From the NCBI GenBank assembly GCA_025362795.1, contig JANYFE010000007.1, positions 1 to 44,163 of the forward strand: a DNA stretch of 44,163 nucleotides. Direction: 5' to 3'. The stretch's first letter is position 1; every line of letters begins with the position of its first letter. Both the position numbers and the translations under genes were made by a program. Origin of the DNA: Rhodobacterales bacterium (lineage in GTDB: Bacteria; Pseudomonadota; Alphaproteobacteria; Rhodobacterales; Rhodobacteraceae). The notes beneath the pieces were generated by a model. The model saw only the letters and a program-made list of their open reading frames with translations, was not told the origin of the DNA and made no database searches. This document shows, one piece after another, positions 25,588 through 34,662 of this stretch.

Positions 25588-25616
25588 GGGGCAGCTTCGG
25601 CTGCCCCTACGTTTTT
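25588..25616 (+). terminator. Rho-independent terminator of gap
   Basis: GGGGCAGC (25588-25595) and GCTGCCCC (25600-25607) form an 8-bp stem with a TTCG tetraloop, followed by TACGTTTTT. It is 31 bp after the gap stop. Confidence 0.9.
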
Positions 25617-25625
25617 GTCGCACCT

Positions 25626-25644
25626 ATGCACTGAATGCATAGCG
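25626..25644. promoter_or_regulatory. Palindromic box upstream of DUF1127 genes
   Basis: ATGCACTGAATGCATAGCG contains the palindrome CTATGCA/TGCATAG (25624-25642). It matches 16 of 19 positions of the box at 13485-13503 upstream of the candidate sRNA. It lies 20 bp before a LacI-type site. Confidence 0.5.
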
Positions 25645-25663
25645 TAGCGCCTGGATTGGATGT

Positions 25664-25677
25664 TGTTTGCGCTAACG
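25664..25677. promoter_or_regulatory. LacI-type operator-like site upstream of DUF1127 genes
   Basis: TGTTTGCGCTAACG differs at two positions from TGTTAGCGCTAACA. A possible promoter, TTGTTT (25663-25668) and CATATT (25685-25690) with 16 bp between, overlaps it in the same way as at the sRNA locus. Confidence 0.45.
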
Positions 25678-25746
25678 GAAAGGCCATATTCAGTCCATGC
25701 GAAACGGGAAAGCCAGTCGGGCAGACCAGCGCAGATGATGAGGACC

Positions 25747-25911
25747 ATGATGAAAAACTTGATCGCAACCTACCGCCTGAACGCCGCCAAACGTGCCATG
25801 TTCCGCCGGACCCGCGACGAGATTGCCGCGATGCCGCGCAATGTGGCGCTGGATCTGGGGATCTTCCCGGAAGACGCCAGCCTGATCGCACGCACCGCTG
25901 TCTGGGGCTGA
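25747..25911 (+). CDS. DUF1127 small protein, copy 1
   Basis: The product of 54 residues (ATG at 25747 or 25750; ATG 25738 is also possible) has the DUF1127 pattern: an N-terminal basic helix (LIATYRLNAAKRAMFRRTRD) followed by EIAAMPRNVALDLGI and a C-terminal Trp (TAVWG). Small alphaproteobacterial DUF1127 proteins bind RNA in studied cases (CcaF1 in R. sphaeroides) and influence sRNA and phosphate/carbon metabolism. The gene follows a region with two conserved regulatory boxes and precedes a paralogue by 60 bp. Confidence 0.85.
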   Translation: MMKNLIATYRLNAAKRAMFRRTRDEIAAMPRNVALDLGIFPEDASLIARTAVWG

Positions 25912-25971
25912 GCCTAGCCCAAAAAATGCCGGTGGGCGTTCAGCCTCCGGCGGATGACGAAAGGAAACACC

Positions 25972-26133
25972 ATGTTTAACTTTTTGACCAATTACCGCGA
26001 GAATGCCGCAAAACGTGCGCTGTTCCGCAAAACCCGTGACGAAATTGCCGGGATGTCCCACCGCGAGGCGCTTGAACTGGGCATCTACCCCGGGGACGCA
26101 AGCCGCATCGCCCGTGAGGCTGTCTGGGGTTGA
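25972..26133 (+). CDS. DUF1127 small protein, copy 2
   Basis: The 53-residue paralogue of the upstream protein reads MFNFLTNYRENAAKRALFRK, then TRDEIAGMSHREALELGI and EAVWG at the end. AAAGGAAA precedes ATG 25972. The two copies share the basic AAKRA(M/L)FR(R/K)TRDEIA core, pointing to tandem duplication followed by divergence. A bidirectional terminator follows. Both are likely transcribed from the promoter upstream of copy 1. Confidence 0.85.
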   Translation: MFNFLTNYRENAAKRALFRKTRDEIAGMSHREALELGIYPGDASRIAREAVWG

Positions 26134-26154
26134 ACCCCCGCCAGAGCTGCGACC

Positions 26155-26180
26155 AAAAGGGGGCCAATCGGCCCCCTTTT
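26155..26180. terminator. Bidirectional terminator
   Basis: AAAAGGGGGCC (26155-26165) pairs perfectly with GGCCCCCTTTT (26170-26180) around AATC. It ends the DUF1127 transcript on the plus strand and, by symmetry, the convergent gmk-operon transcript. The last T is also part of the stop codon of the minus-strand gene. Confidence 0.9.
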
Positions 26181-26698
26181 CATTTGGCAATCAACCCCTT
26201 GGCAAAGCGCCGTGCGTTGGCGCGGTAATGTTCGGCGGAGGCCAGCAGCCTGTCCTGCGCCGCGGCGTCCAGCACGCGGATCACGCGGCCCGGTGCGCCC
26301 ATCACCAGCGACCCATCGGGAATTTCCTTGCCCTCGGTGATCAACGCGCCGGCCCCGATCAGGCAGCCCTTGCCGATCCTGGCCCCGTTCAGCAGCGTGG
26401 CCCCCATGCCGATCAACGTTCCATCGCCGATCGTGCAGCCGTGCAGCATCGCCTTGTGCCCCACGGTGCAATTCGCGCCGATCCGCAAAGGATAGCCGGT
26501 GTCGGTGTGCAGAACGGCGTTGTCTTGCACGTTGGATCCCGCCCCGACCCTGATTTCCTCGCCATCGCCGCGCAGCACCGCGCCGAACCAGATGTTCGCC
26601 GCATCCTCCAGCACGACATGGCCAATCACAGCGGCGGTGGGGGCAATCCAGACCCCCGCGCCAATCTCGGGCGACAGACCGTCCAGGGTGTAGATCAT
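26180..26698 (-). CDS. Gamma-class carbonic anhydrase-like protein (YrdA/PaaY type)
   Basis: The 172-residue left-handed beta-helix protein has hexapeptide repeats ([20 protein letters not shown] ... [20 protein letters not shown]). The three metal-ligand histidines of gamma carbonic anhydrases are present at about 64, 81 and 86 ([16 protein letters not shown]). Members hydrate CO2 or hydrolyse thioesters; activity cannot be decided here. The start overlaps the gmk stop (ATGA). Confidence 0.9.
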   Translation of the reverse strand: MIYTLDGLSPEIGAGVWIAPTAAVIGHVVLEDAANIWFGAVLRGDGEEIRVGAGSNVQDNAVLHTDTGYPLRIGANCTVGHKAMLHGCTIGDGTLIGMGATLLNGARIGKGCLIGAGALITEGKEIPDGSLVMGAPGRVIRVLDAAAQDRLLASAEHYRANARRFAKGLIAK

Positions 26699-27330
26699 CG
26701 CGCTTCAAACTCCTGATTGAGGCCGCGCACGAAGTCATTGAGGTGCGGCTGACGGTCGCGGCGCAGGCGTTCCGTGTTAAGGATCGTCACCAAGTCGCTG
26801 AAAGCACTATCCAAATCGCGATTGACGATGACATAGTCATATTCGGCCCAATGGCTGATCTCGTTGCGGCTTTTCGACATGCGGTCGGCGATGACGGCAT
26901 CAGAATCCTGCCCCCGCTTGCGGAGCCGGAGTTCCAGTTCGGCAATCGACGGCGGCAGCACAAAGATCGACACCACATCGCGGCCCAAAGCCGAGTTGCG
27001 GATTTGCTGGCCGCCCTGCCAGTCGATGTCGAATACGGTATCGCGCCCGTCTGCCATAGCCGCCTCGACCGGGGCTTTGGGACTGCCGTAGAAATTGCCG
27101 AACACCTCGGCATGTTCCAGCATTTCGCCGGTTTTCACCATGTGTTCAAAGGTTTGTCGGTCACGAAAGTAATACTCGCGCCCGTCCTGTTCGCCGGGAC
27201 GCGGCGCACGGGTCGTGGCAGAGATTGAAAACCGGATCGCGGGATCCCATGCCATCAGCATGCGCGTCAGCGTGGTTTTGCCCGCGCCAGACGGTGAGGA
27301 CAGGATCAACAATAGGCCGCGGCGCATCAT
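26695..27330 (-). CDS. gmk: Guanylate kinase
   Basis: Gmk phosphorylates GMP to GDP with ATP. The 211-residue protein has the P-loop [10 protein letters not shown] at residues 11-20, the GMP-binding region [20 protein letters not shown] and [13 protein letters not shown] second ATG follows the first. The gene starts 1 bp after the yicC stop, a common Gmk/YicC pairing in proteobacteria. Confidence 0.96.
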   Translation of the reverse strand: MMRRGLLLILSSPSGAGKTTLTRMLMAWDPAIRFSISATTRAPRPGEQDGREYYFRDRQTFEHMVKTGEMLEHAEVFGNFYGSPKAPVEAAMADGRDTVFDIDWQGGQQIRNSALGRDVVSIFVLPPSIAELELRLRKRGQDSDAVIADRMSKSRNEISHWAEYDYVIVNRDLDSAFSDLVTILNTERLRRDRQPHLNDFVRGLNQEFEAR

Positions 27331-27331
27331 G

Positions 27332-28231
27332 TTATTCCACGTTCTGAACCTGTTCGCGCATCTGATCTATGATGGTTTTCAGGTCAAGCCCCACCTGCGT
27401 CAACGCCAGCGACTGCGCTTTGGAACAAAGTGTATTCGCCTCGCGCATGAATTCCTGCATCAGAAAATCGAACTTGCGCCCAACCTGCCCGACATCGGCA
27501 AGCAGCGCACGGGCGGCGGCGACATGGGCGACCAAGCGGTCCAACTCTTCTGTCACGTCATTCTTGACCGCGATCAGTGCCAGCTCCTGCGCAAGTCGGG
27601 TTTCGTCAACCCCGTCCGCATTGGCCAGCACCCGTGTCAAAGCTTCGCGCAGCGCACCGGGGGCGGCTTCGCGCCGGGCACTGGCCTCGACGCCCGCCTT
27701 CGCCACCAAGGCGTCAATCCGGTCAAGTTGCGCCGTGATCACACCGTTCAGGGCCAGCCCCTCGCTTGCCCGCATCGCCTGAAACGCGGCCAGAAGTCCC
27801 GGCAGATCGGCCACAATCGCCATGCGCAAAGGCCCGGTCTCCGTATCGCCGACCGCAGCATCCAGCACGCCGCGCACGACCAGCACATCCGCCGCCGTGG
27901 CTTGCGCCAGCGTGACGCCCTGCGCCATCGCGGCCTCTTCAACAGCAGATAGCGCGGCCAGAACCGCGTTCAGGATGGCTGGGTTGACCCGCAAGCCCTC
28001 GCCGCCATCGGTCACGCCATCCCGCGCCACTTTCAACGACAATGACACCGAACCGCGCTGCAACGCTTTGCCAAGTTCACCGCGCAGCGCCTGTTCCAGC
28101 CCGTCGATCCAATCCGGCACCCGAAGCCGCAGATCCAGCCCCTTGCCGTTGACCGACCGCAGATCCCAGGCCCAGCCATAGCCCGCCGCCTGGCCCTTGC
28201 CTGCGGCAAATCCGGTCATCGAAATCGTCAT
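27332..28231 (-). CDS. yicC: YicC/YloC family endoribonuclease
   Basis: The 299-residue protein starts [20 protein letters not shown] (the MTGF start is diagnostic) and contains [20 protein letters not shown]. The C-terminal DUF1732 part reads [20 protein letters not shown] ... [16 protein letters not shown], with the typical REQVQN(V/I)E ending. YicC is an endoribonuclease that in E. coli acts with sRNA turnover. It heads the operon with gmk and the carbonic anhydrase-like gene. Confidence 0.95.
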   Translation of the reverse strand: MTISMTGFAAGKGQAAGYGWAWDLRSVNGKGLDLRLRVPDWIDGLEQALRGELGKALQRGSVSLSLKVARDGVTDGGEGLRVNPAILNAVLAALSAVEEAAMAQGVTLAQATAADVLVVRGVLDAAVGDTETGPLRMAIVADLPGLLAAFQAMRASEGLALNGVITAQLDRIDALVAKAGVEASARREAAPGALREALTRVLANADGVDETRLAQELALIAVKNDVTEELDRLVAHVAAARALLADVGQVGRKFDFLMQEFMREANTLCSKAQSLALTQVGLDLKTIIDQMREQVQNVE

Positions 28232-28426
28232 CTGCGCCCCCAGACCCGCACAACCCAGAGGTGCGTGTGTTTACCATTTGTCGAGATTCTACGCCAAATC
28301 CCCGCCAAATGCGCTATGTTAGGAAATCAGTAACCTGTGTTGCGGCAGAATTAACCTAGCCTTGGTCAAAGGCTTAGCAGAGGCCGCAGCAGGCGACAAC
28401 GAGTTCATGGCGGCGGAGTGTGCAAG

Positions 28427-29101
28427 ATGGGACTATCATTCCTGGGCAAGGGCGGGCGCGGTGCGTCGGACGGCGGAATGGCGCGGTTTGCCGTGCTGGC
28501 AGAGGTGCGGGCTTATTGGGAAGGTCTGCGCGATGGCGGTGCCCTGCCCCGCCGCGACCAGATCGACCCGCGCGGCATTGCCGGCGCGTTGGAGAACACC
28601 ATTCTTCTAGAACGGGTTGCCCCCGGCGTGGCGCGGTTCCGGCTGGCGGGGATGCAGTTGCACGACCTGATGGGCATGGATGTGCGCGGCATGCCTCTGA
28701 CCACGCTGATCGAACCTGCGGGCCGCACCCGGCTGGCCGAGGCGCTGGAACCGGTGTTCGACGCTCCGGGCATCATGGAAGTGTGGCTGGAGGGCGAGCG
28801 AAGCATTGGCCGCCCGATGCTGGAGGGGCGGATGCTGCTGCTGCCCTTGATGTCGTCACGCGGGGTCAGTGATCTGGCGCTGGGCTGTCTGGCGCTGGAC
28901 GGCACCCTGGGCCGCGCCCCACGCCGGTTCGCGATATCCGGGCTGTTGAGCGAGGGATTCGGGCGGCGGAATGCGCCGACAGAGGCCCCAGTTCCCGCCA
29001 AGGCCCTCGCGCTTGCGGTCACGGGCGCGGGTTTTGCACCCGCCATACCTCGGCCGCCGCGCGGCACGCCCAATCTGCGGCTGGTGTCATCGCGGGATTG
29101 A
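28427..29101 (+). CDS. PAS_5 domain protein
   Basis: The product of about 224 residues belongs to the alphaproteobacterial PAS_5 (formerly DUF1457) group. It has RAYWEGLRDGGALPRRDQID, then GALENTILLERVAPGVARFR and the RLAGMQLHDLMGMDVRGMPL stretch. The C-terminus is Pro/Ala-rich and probably disordered. The role is not established; small regulatory or polar proteins use this domain. I place the start at ATG 28427 with GCGGAG upstream. It is divergent from yicC over a 195-bp spacer and convergent with the DAHP synthase gene. Confidence 0.8.
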   Translation: MGLSFLGKGGRGASDGGMARFAVLAEVRAYWEGLRDGGALPRRDQIDPRGIAGALENTILLERVAPGVARFRLAGMQLHDLMGMDVRGMPLTTLIEPAGRTRLAEALEPVFDAPGIMEVWLEGERSIGRPMLEGRMLLLPLMSSRGVSDLALGCLALDGTLGRAPRRFAISGLLSEGFGRRNAPTEAPVPAKALALAVTGAGFAPAIPRPPRGTPNLRLVSSRD

Positions 29102-29134
29102 CAAGGCAAAGCCTACCCCTCCCCCTCGCGCGTC

Positions 29135-29155
29135 CTTCGCCAAACGGCAGCGAAG
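29135..29155. terminator. Hairpin between PAS_5 and DAHP synthase genes
   Basis: CTTCGC (29135-29140) pairs with GCGAAG (29150-29155) in the spacer between two convergent stops. It is small and without a T-run. Confidence 0.3.
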
Positions 29156-29185
29156 AACGCCCGAAAGGGGCAGGAACAGTTATTT

Positions 29186-30556
29186 TTACAGCGCGATCCG
29201 GCGATTTTCTTCGCGGCGTGAAGTCAGTTCTTCGGCCACCAGAAACGCCAGTTCCAAGGATTGGCTGGCGTTCAGGCGTGGGTCGCAGGCGGTGTGATAG
29301 CGGTCGGACAGATCCTCGTCCTTGACCGCGCGAAGGCCGCCGGTGCATTCGGTGACGTCCTTGCCTGTCATCTCGAAATGCACGCCGCCGGGGATCGTGC
29401 CCTCGGCCTTGTGAATTTCAAAAAACTCGCGGACTTCGCGCAGCACCGATTCAAAGGGCCGGGTTTTATAGCCCGACGCCGCCTTGATCGTGTTGCCGTG
29501 CATCGAATCACAGGACCACAGCACGTTCGCGCCTTCACTTTTCACTGTCTTGATCAGGCGCGGCAGGTGGTCGCCGACCTTGCCCGCACCAAACCGCGCG
29601 ATCAGGGTCAGGCGGCCCGGTTCGTTCAGCGGGTTTAACTTGGCCATCAGGATTTTCAAATCTTCAGCCGTGGTGGACGGCCCGCATTTCAACCCGATCG
29701 GGTTCAGCACGCCCTTGCAGAATTCCACATGCGCACCGTCCGGCTGCCGGGTGCGGTCGCCGATCCAGATCATATGGCCCGAGCCCGCCACCGGTTGCCC
29801 GGTCAGCGAATCAATCCGGCACAGCGCTTCCTCATATTCCAACAGCAGCGCTTCGTGGCTGGTGTAGAATTCCACAGTCGACAAGGTGTGCGCGGTGTCG
29901 GCATTGACCCCCGCTGCCGTCATGAAATCCAACGCATCGGCGATGCGGTTTGACAGCTCGCGGTAGCGTTCGGCCTTGTCATGTTCGGCAAAGCCAAGCG
30001 TCCAGGAATGCACCCGGTGAATGTCGGCAAAACCGCCGGTGGAAAACGCCCGCAACAGGTTCAGGGACGCCGCAGACTGGGTGTAGGCCTGCAACATGCG
30101 TTGCGGGTCGGGAAGGCGCGACGTGGCGTCAAAGTCAAACCCGTTGATGATGTCGCCCCGGTAGCTGGGCAGTTCGACGCCGCCGATCACCTCGGTCCCC
30201 GCCGAACGCGGCTTGGCGAACTGGCCCGCCATGCGACCCACCTTGATCACCGGAACCTTGGCACCATAGGTCAGCACGACCGCCATTTGCAGCATGACGC
30301 GGAAGGTGTCGCGGATATTGTCGGCGCTGAATTCCGAGAAAGACTCGGCGCAATCGCCGCCCTGCAACAGGAACGCCTTACCCTCGGCCGCCATCGCCAG
30401 CTGCTTTTTCAGCTTGCGCGCCTCTCCGGCAAAGACCAGCGGCGGATACTTGGCAAGCTGCGTCTCTGCGACCTTCAACGCGCCTTGATCGGGGTAATCC
30501 GGCATCTGCACCCGAGGCTTGGCGCGCCAGTCCGATTTTGTCCAACCCTGTATCAT
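29186..30556 (-). CDS. Class II 3-deoxy-7-phosphoheptulonate (DAHP) synthase
   Basis: This enzyme joins phosphoenolpyruvate and erythrose 4-phosphate, the first step of the shikimate pathway. The 456-residue protein is of the class II (plant-like) type, with the metal Cys at about 69 in [11 protein letters not shown] and [11 protein letters not shown]. Family segments [11 protein letters not shown] and [18 protein letters not shown] are present. ATG 30556 is preceded by GGAAGGG; the longer frame upstream has no similarity. It is divergent from the GlxA-type regulator. Confidence 0.95.
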   Translation of the reverse strand: MIQGWTKSDWRAKPRVQMPDYPDQGALKVAETQLAKYPPLVFAGEARKLKKQLAMAAEGKAFLLQGGDCAESFSEFSADNIRDTFRVMLQMAVVLTYGAKVPVIKVGRMAGQFAKPRSAGTEVIGGVELPSYRGDIINGFDFDATSRLPDPQRMLQAYTQSAASLNLLRAFSTGGFADIHRVHSWTLGFAEHDKAERYRELSNRIADALDFMTAAGVNADTAHTLSTVEFYTSHEALLLEYEEALCRIDSLTGQPVAGSGHMIWIGDRTRQPDGAHVEFCKGVLNPIGLKCGPSTTAEDLKILMAKLNPLNEPGRLTLIARFGAGKVGDHLPRLIKTVKSEGANVLWSCDSMHGNTIKAASGYKTRPFESVLREVREFFEIHKAEGTIPGGVHFEMTGKDVTECTGGLRAVKDEDLSDRYHTACDPRLNASQSLELAFLVAEELTSRREENRRIAL

Positions 30557-30712
30557 GGGATTTGCCCTTCCGCCTGTCATATGGCCCTGCCCTATAAGGA
30601 ATATACGCCCGATTGCAAAGGGCGAATGCCACCCGATCGCTTGGCGAATGACCTTGCGGCGGCGCCGGCTTGGCCCTATCCATCGATCATTACCGACACG
30701 CAAGGTCGCAAC

Positions 30713-31738
30713 ATGCCGATCCAGCCCCAAAAAGCCACACAAACCCTCAAGGCAGAGGCTCCGCGCCGTTTTGTCTTTCTGTTGCTGGACCGTTTCACCA
30801 TGCTGTCCTTTGCCAGCGCCATAGAGCCCTTGCGCATCGCCAACCGCGTCGTGGGCGAGCCGGTCTATGCCTGGGCCCTGGCGGGCGAAAACGGCCAGAC
30901 CGCGATCTGTTCCAACGGCGCAAGCTTCAAGCTGGACATGGGGCTGGACGAGATTGACCGTGACGATACTTTGCTGGTCTGTGGCGGCATCGACATTCAG
31001 AAATCCGCGACCAAGCCGGTGCTGAACTGGCTGCGGCGCGAGGCGCGGCGTGGTGTCACGATTGCCGGTCTGTGCACCGGGTCTTATGCGCTGGCAAAAG
31101 CCGGCCTTCTGGACGGCAAGAAGGCGACGATCCATTGGGAAAATCAGGATGGCTTCCTTGAGGAATTCGAGGATGTGAACCTGACGAAATCGGTCTTTGT
31201 GATGGACGGTAACCGCTGGTCCACTGCCGGCGGCACCTCGTCGCTGGATCTGATGCTGAAGGTGATTGCCGCGGGTCATGGCGAGGATGTCGCCAACACC
31301 GTGGCCGACCAACTGATCTATTCCACGCCGCGCACCGATCAGGACACCCAACGCCTGTCGATCCCGACACGGATCGGCGTGCGGCATCCCAAGTTGTCTC
31401 AGGTCATCCAGATGATGGAGGGCAACATTGAAGACCCGATGTCGCCCGCAGATCTGGCCGAAGAAGTCGGCATGTCAACGCGGCAGCTGGAACGGCTGTT
31501 TCGCCGCTATCTCAACCGGTCTCCCAAGCGCTATTACATGGAGCTGCGGCTGCAAAAGGCGCGCAATCTGCTGATGCAAACCGACATGTCGGTGATCAAT
31601 GTCGCCTTGGCCTGCGGTTTCGCCAGCCCGTCGCATTTTTCCAAATGCTACCGCAGCCATTACAACACCACACCATACCGCGAACGCGGCACGCAGGGCA
31701 CACCGCCCCCCGGCGTGGCGGGACGTTTGTCGATCTAG
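30713..31738 (+). CDS. GlxA-family transcriptional regulator (DJ-1/PfpI + AraC HTH)
   Basis: The 341-residue product has an N-terminal DJ-1/PfpI-like domain ([20 protein letters not shown] ... [20 protein letters not shown]) and a C-terminal AraC DNA-binding domain ([20 protein letters not shown] ... [20 protein letters not shown]). Regulators of this build control glycine betaine, dimethylglycine and carnitine catabolism (GbdR, CdhR). A dimethylglycine dehydrogenase-like gene lies 7.4 kb downstream, so a link is possible. The start at ATG 30713 follows an AAGG motif. The stop is 1 bp from the convergent DUF4189 gene. Confidence 0.9.
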   Translation: MPIQPQKATQTLKAEAPRRFVFLLLDRFTMLSFASAIEPLRIANRVVGEPVYAWALAGENGQTAICSNGASFKLDMGLDEIDRDDTLLVCGGIDIQKSATKPVLNWLRREARRGVTIAGLCTGSYALAKAGLLDGKKATIHWENQDGFLEEFEDVNLTKSVFVMDGNRWSTAGGTSSLDLMLKVIAAGHGEDVANTVADQLIYSTPRTDQDTQRLSIPTRIGVRHPKLSQVIQMMEGNIEDPMSPADLAEEVGMSTRQLERLFRRYLNRSPKRYYMELRLQKARNLLMQTDMSVINVALACGFASPSHFSKCYRSHYNTTPYRERGTQGTPPPGVAGRLSI

Positions 31739-31739
31739 G

Positions 31740-32108
31740 TCAATTGCCGTCGTTGCAGACCGACATGGTGATCAGGCAATTGGCGGTGTAGCCGGTGCAA
31801 TTGCTGAGCGCCGTTTCTTCGGACTTGGCGATGGAACTGTCAGCGGAAAAGCCATAGCCGTAGCCGTCGCCCACCGCGACCGCACCGCAAGCCGGGAACA
31901 CCACCACAGTATCGCAGTCGCCCGCGGCGCATTGCGTTACCGCCTCGGCCGAGGCTTCTTTCTTCGCGGCAAAGTTCTTGCCGAAGCCTATCTTCCCGGT
32001 CGAGGACGAAAATGCGATGGCCCCAAACAGGTTGTCTGCCATAGCCGGGGCAGTACCAGCGGTCAAAGCCAGCGCGCACAGCAAAAAGACAGTGGATCGG
32101 TTGGTCAT
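31740..32108 (-). CDS. Secreted DUF4189 protein
   Basis: The 122-residue product starts at ATG 32108 with a signal peptide (STVFLLCALALTAGTAPAMA, cleavage near residue 24). The mature part FGAIAFSSSTGKIGFGKNFA ... AEAVTQCAAGDCDTVVVFPA ... KSEETALSNCTGYTANC is the DUF4189 pattern with paired Cys residues (small SCR/C-x-C segments) suggestive of disulphides. The function is unknown; export to the periplasm or medium is expected. It is divergent from the ABC transporter operon. Confidence 0.8.
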   Translation of the reverse strand: MTNRSTVFLLCALALTAGTAPAMADNLFGAIAFSSSTGKIGFGKNFAAKKEASAEAVTQCAAGDCDTVVVFPACGAVAVGDGYGYGFSADSSIAKSEETALSNCTGYTANCLITMSVCNDGN

Positions 32109-32376
32109 CTTGGTTCCTTGAAAACCATTGCTTCTGATCAAAGGTGGCCATGATCGGCATTTTCGTCAAGACCCGTGTGTGAATTTTGCCGCGACGCAGC
32201 AAAGCGGCTTTACTATTTTGAACTTGAAATACTTTACAGCTGTGGGTAGAAAGGTGCTGCCCGTAGTAAACTCGGGTGACGCAGCACTAGTAAGCCGGGG
32301 TCCCAAGACGCTTTTCTTTTGTTTCAGGGCACTCTAGGTTCACGCGCAGGATTGCGATCCAACATGGGAGATAACA

Positions 32377-33573
32377 ATGAAAAAGCTGCTACTTGCCTCT
32401 GCTGCCACCGCCTTGTGCGCGGGCGCGGCCTATGCTGAAGACGTCAAAATCGGTATCCTGATCGGCTTCACCGGGCCAATCGAATCCTTGACCGGCCACA
32501 TGGCCAACGCGGCGGAAGCTGCGATGAAGGAAGTCAACGACAGCGGCAAAGCCAGCTGGACCTTCGTGCCCGATCGTGGCGATGACACCTGCACCGATTC
32601 CGCAGCTGCCACCACGGCTGCCGAAAAGATGGTCACCTCTGATGGTGTCAAAGGTATCATCGGCGGCGACTGCTCTGGCGTGACCGGGGCCGTTCTGCAA
32701 AACGTGGCGCGTCCGAATGGCATGGTGATGGTATCGCCGTCGGCCACCTCGCCCGCTTTGTCGACAGCTGAAGATGACGGCCTGTTCTTCCGCACCGCGC
32801 CGTCTGACGCGCGCGAAGGCGAGATCATGGCGGACATCCTGACCGAACATGGCGTCAAGTCGATCGCGCTGACCTATTCCAACAGCGACTACGGCAAGGG
32901 TCTGTCCGACGCGATTGCGACCTCGTTCAAAGCCAAGGGCGGCACCGTGACGATCGACGCAGCCCATGAAGACGGCAAAGCTGACTATTCCGCCGAAGTT
33001 GCGGCGCTGGCGGCAGCTGGCGGCGATCTGCTGGTGGTTGCGGGCTATCTGGATCAGGGCGGCAAGGGCATCATCCAGGCCTCGCTTGACAGCGGTGCCT
33101 TCACCAAATTCGGTCTGCCCGGCGGTATGGTAGGCGACAGCCTGCCCGCAGCGATCGGCCCGGCCTTGGACGGCTCGTATGGTCAGGTTGCCCAGTCCGA
33201 CTCGCCCGGTGCGAAAATCCTCGCCGATATGGGCAAGGCCAATACCCCGGCCTATGACGCCACCTCGCCCTATACGATGGAAAGCTATGACGCAGCGGCG
33301 TTGATCATGCTGGCCATGCAGGCGGCCAAGTCCACCGATCCCAAGGTCTACAAGGAAAAGATCATGGAAATCGCCAATGGTCCGGCAGACGGATCAGGCG
33401 AAAAGATCCTGCCGGGCCAGCTTGGCCATGCGATGGAGCTGATCTCTGCCGGCAAGGCCATCGACTATGACGGCGCTTCGGGTGTGATGCTGGTGGGTGC
33501 TGGCGAAAGCGCCGGCCGCTACAAAGAGTTCGAAATCAAGGGCGGCAAGTACGAAACCATCAAGTTCCGTTGA
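32377..33573 (+). CDS. LIV-type ABC transporter substrate-binding protein
   Basis: The 398-residue periplasmic protein has a signal peptide (cleavage after AYA, residue 20). The mature part starts EDVKIGILIGFTGPIESLTG and is of the branched-chain amino acid binding type (Peripla_BP_6) with GIIGGDCSGVT, FRTAPSDAREGEIMADIL and LTYSNSDYGKG. It delivers the ligand to the membrane complex encoded downstream. The substrate may be branched-chain or other amino acids or amides and cannot be told from sequence. GGGAGATAAC precedes the ATG. A strong hairpin separates it from livG. Confidence 0.92.
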   Translation: MKKLLLASAATALCAGAAYAEDVKIGILIGFTGPIESLTGHMANAAEAAMKEVNDSGKASWTFVPDRGDDTCTDSAAATTAAEKMVTSDGVKGIIGGDCSGVTGAVLQNVARPNGMVMVSPSATSPALSTAEDDGLFFRTAPSDAREGEIMADILTEHGVKSIALTYSNSDYGKGLSDAIATSFKAKGGTVTIDAAHEDGKADYSAEVAALAAAGGDLLVVAGYLDQGGKGIIQASLDSGAFTKFGLPGGMVGDSLPAAIGPALDGSYGQVAQSDSPGAKILADMGKANTPAYDATSPYTMESYDAAALIMLAMQAAKSTDPKVYKEKIMEIANGPADGSGEKILPGQLGHAMELISAGKAIDYDGASGVMLVGAGESAGRYKEFEIKGGKYETIKFR

Positions 33574-33599
33574 GCTTGCGCGTTTGACATGACGTTAAC

Positions 33600-33623
33600 G
33601 GCCCGGGGTTTTCGCCCCGGGCC
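33600..33623 (+). terminator. Hairpin between binding-protein gene and transporter genes
   Basis: GGCCCGGGG (33600-33608) pairs with CCCCGGGCC (33615-33623) around TTTTCG. It has no long T-run. It would partly end or protect the message of the binding protein, giving more of it than of the membrane subunits. Confidence 0.65.
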
Positions 33624-33739
33624 GCCAATTTAAAACGCCTGCGCAAGACTACTTTGCGGCAATCACGCACCAGACGCCGACGTTAAGACAAGCCGACAAG
33701 ATGCTGAAACAGCACATATAAAGCGGCACAGGGGGAAAG

Positions 33740-34522
33740 ATGATCGCGGTCCATGACCTGCATCGGCACTTTGGCGCATTCCGTGCGGTCGATGGTGCTT
33801 CGCTTGAAATCGCCACCGGGTCCATCACCGGGCTGATTGGCCCGAATGGCGCCGGCAAAACCACGCTGTTCAACGTAATCGCCGGTCGTTTGCTGCCCAC
33901 CTCGGGCACCGTGACGATGGATGGCGAGGATATCACCGGCTTGCCGCCCCACGTCCTGTTCGGCAAAGGCCTGCTGCGAACCTTTCAGATTGCGCATGAG
34001 TTTTCCTCGATGACGGTGCGCGAAAACCTGATGATGGTGCCGGGCAGCCAGGCGGGCGAAAGCCTGTGGAACGCCTGGTTCCGTCGCGGTGCCGTGGCCA
34101 CCGAGGAACGCGCCTTGCGCGAAAAGGCCGACGAGGTGCTGGAGTTTCTGACCATCTCGCATCTGGCAGAGCAGAAGGCTGGAAATATCTCTGGCGGGCA
34201 GAAGAAACTCCTGGAACTCGGCCGCACCATGATGGTCGACGCCAAGGTGGTGTTTCTGGATGAGGTTGGCGCGGGGGTGAACCGCACCCTGCTGAACACC
34301 ATCGCCGACGCCATTCAGCGGTTGAACCGCGAACGGGGCTACACGTTCTGCGTCATCGAACACGATATGGATTTCATCGCCCGCCTGTGTGATCCGGTGA
34401 TCGTGATGGCCGAGGGCAAGGTCTTGGCCAAGGGCACGGTGACAGAGGTCAAGAACGACGAGAGGGTGATCGAGGCCTATTTGGGCACCGGGCTGAAGAA
34501 CAAGGTGGTCGCACATGGCTGA
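33740..34522 (+). CDS. livG: LIV-type ABC transporter ATP-binding protein LivG
   Basis: The 260-residue ATPase has Walker A GPNGAGKTT, signature ISGGQKKLLELGR and Walker B VVFLDE, followed by VGAGVN instead of the usual PxAGLN. The switch His is in FCVIEHDMDFIA. It supplies energy for the transporter with LivF. The gene is 140 bp upstream of livF; the spacer holds several palindromes (34531-34631), which is unusual inside a liv operon. Confidence 0.93.
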   Translation: MIAVHDLHRHFGAFRAVDGASLEIATGSITGLIGPNGAGKTTLFNVIAGRLLPTSGTVTMDGEDITGLPPHVLFGKGLLRTFQIAHEFSSMTVRENLMMVPGSQAGESLWNAWFRRGAVATEERALREKADEVLEFLTISHLAEQKAGNISGGQKKLLELGRTMMVDAKVVFLDEVGAGVNRTLLNTIADAIQRLNRERGYTFCVIEHDMDFIARLCDPVIVMAEGKVLAKGTVTEVKNDERVIEAYLGTGLKNKVVAHG

Positions 34523-34530
34523 TCCCACAC

Positions 34531-34631
34531 GGATTTTCTGCGAAAATCCAACCAACCGCAAATTTTCTGCGAAAATTGGCGCGCGGAACTTTCACAGAAA
34601 AATTTGCCCTTTGAATTTTCGCAGAAAATTC
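34531..34631. repeat. Cluster of short palindromes between livG and livF
   Basis: Three clear copies of one palindrome are present: GGATTTTCTGCGAAAATCC (34531-34549), AATTTTCTGCGAAAATT (34561-34577) and GAATTTTCGCAGAAAATTC (34613-34631). The last has the centre in the opposite orientation (GCA versus TGC). A fourth, degenerate one is TTTCACAGAAA (34590-34600). Arms are 7-8 bp around a 3-nt centre. The sequence is AT-rich in a GC-rich operon. They could be operators, mRNA hairpins or a dispersed short repeat. Confidence 0.75.
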
Positions 34632-34662
34632 GTGACCGTGACGTCAAATCCGGGGGCTGCCG

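Noticed and set aside
29981-30712. Upstream extension of the GlxA regulator frame by 244 codons
   Set aside because: It is antisense to the DAHP synthase gene; the regulator similarity begins at ATG 30713.
34531-34631. CRISPR or att site at the livG-livF spacer
   Set aside because: Copies are short palindromes at irregular spacing with no cas or integrase gene nearby.
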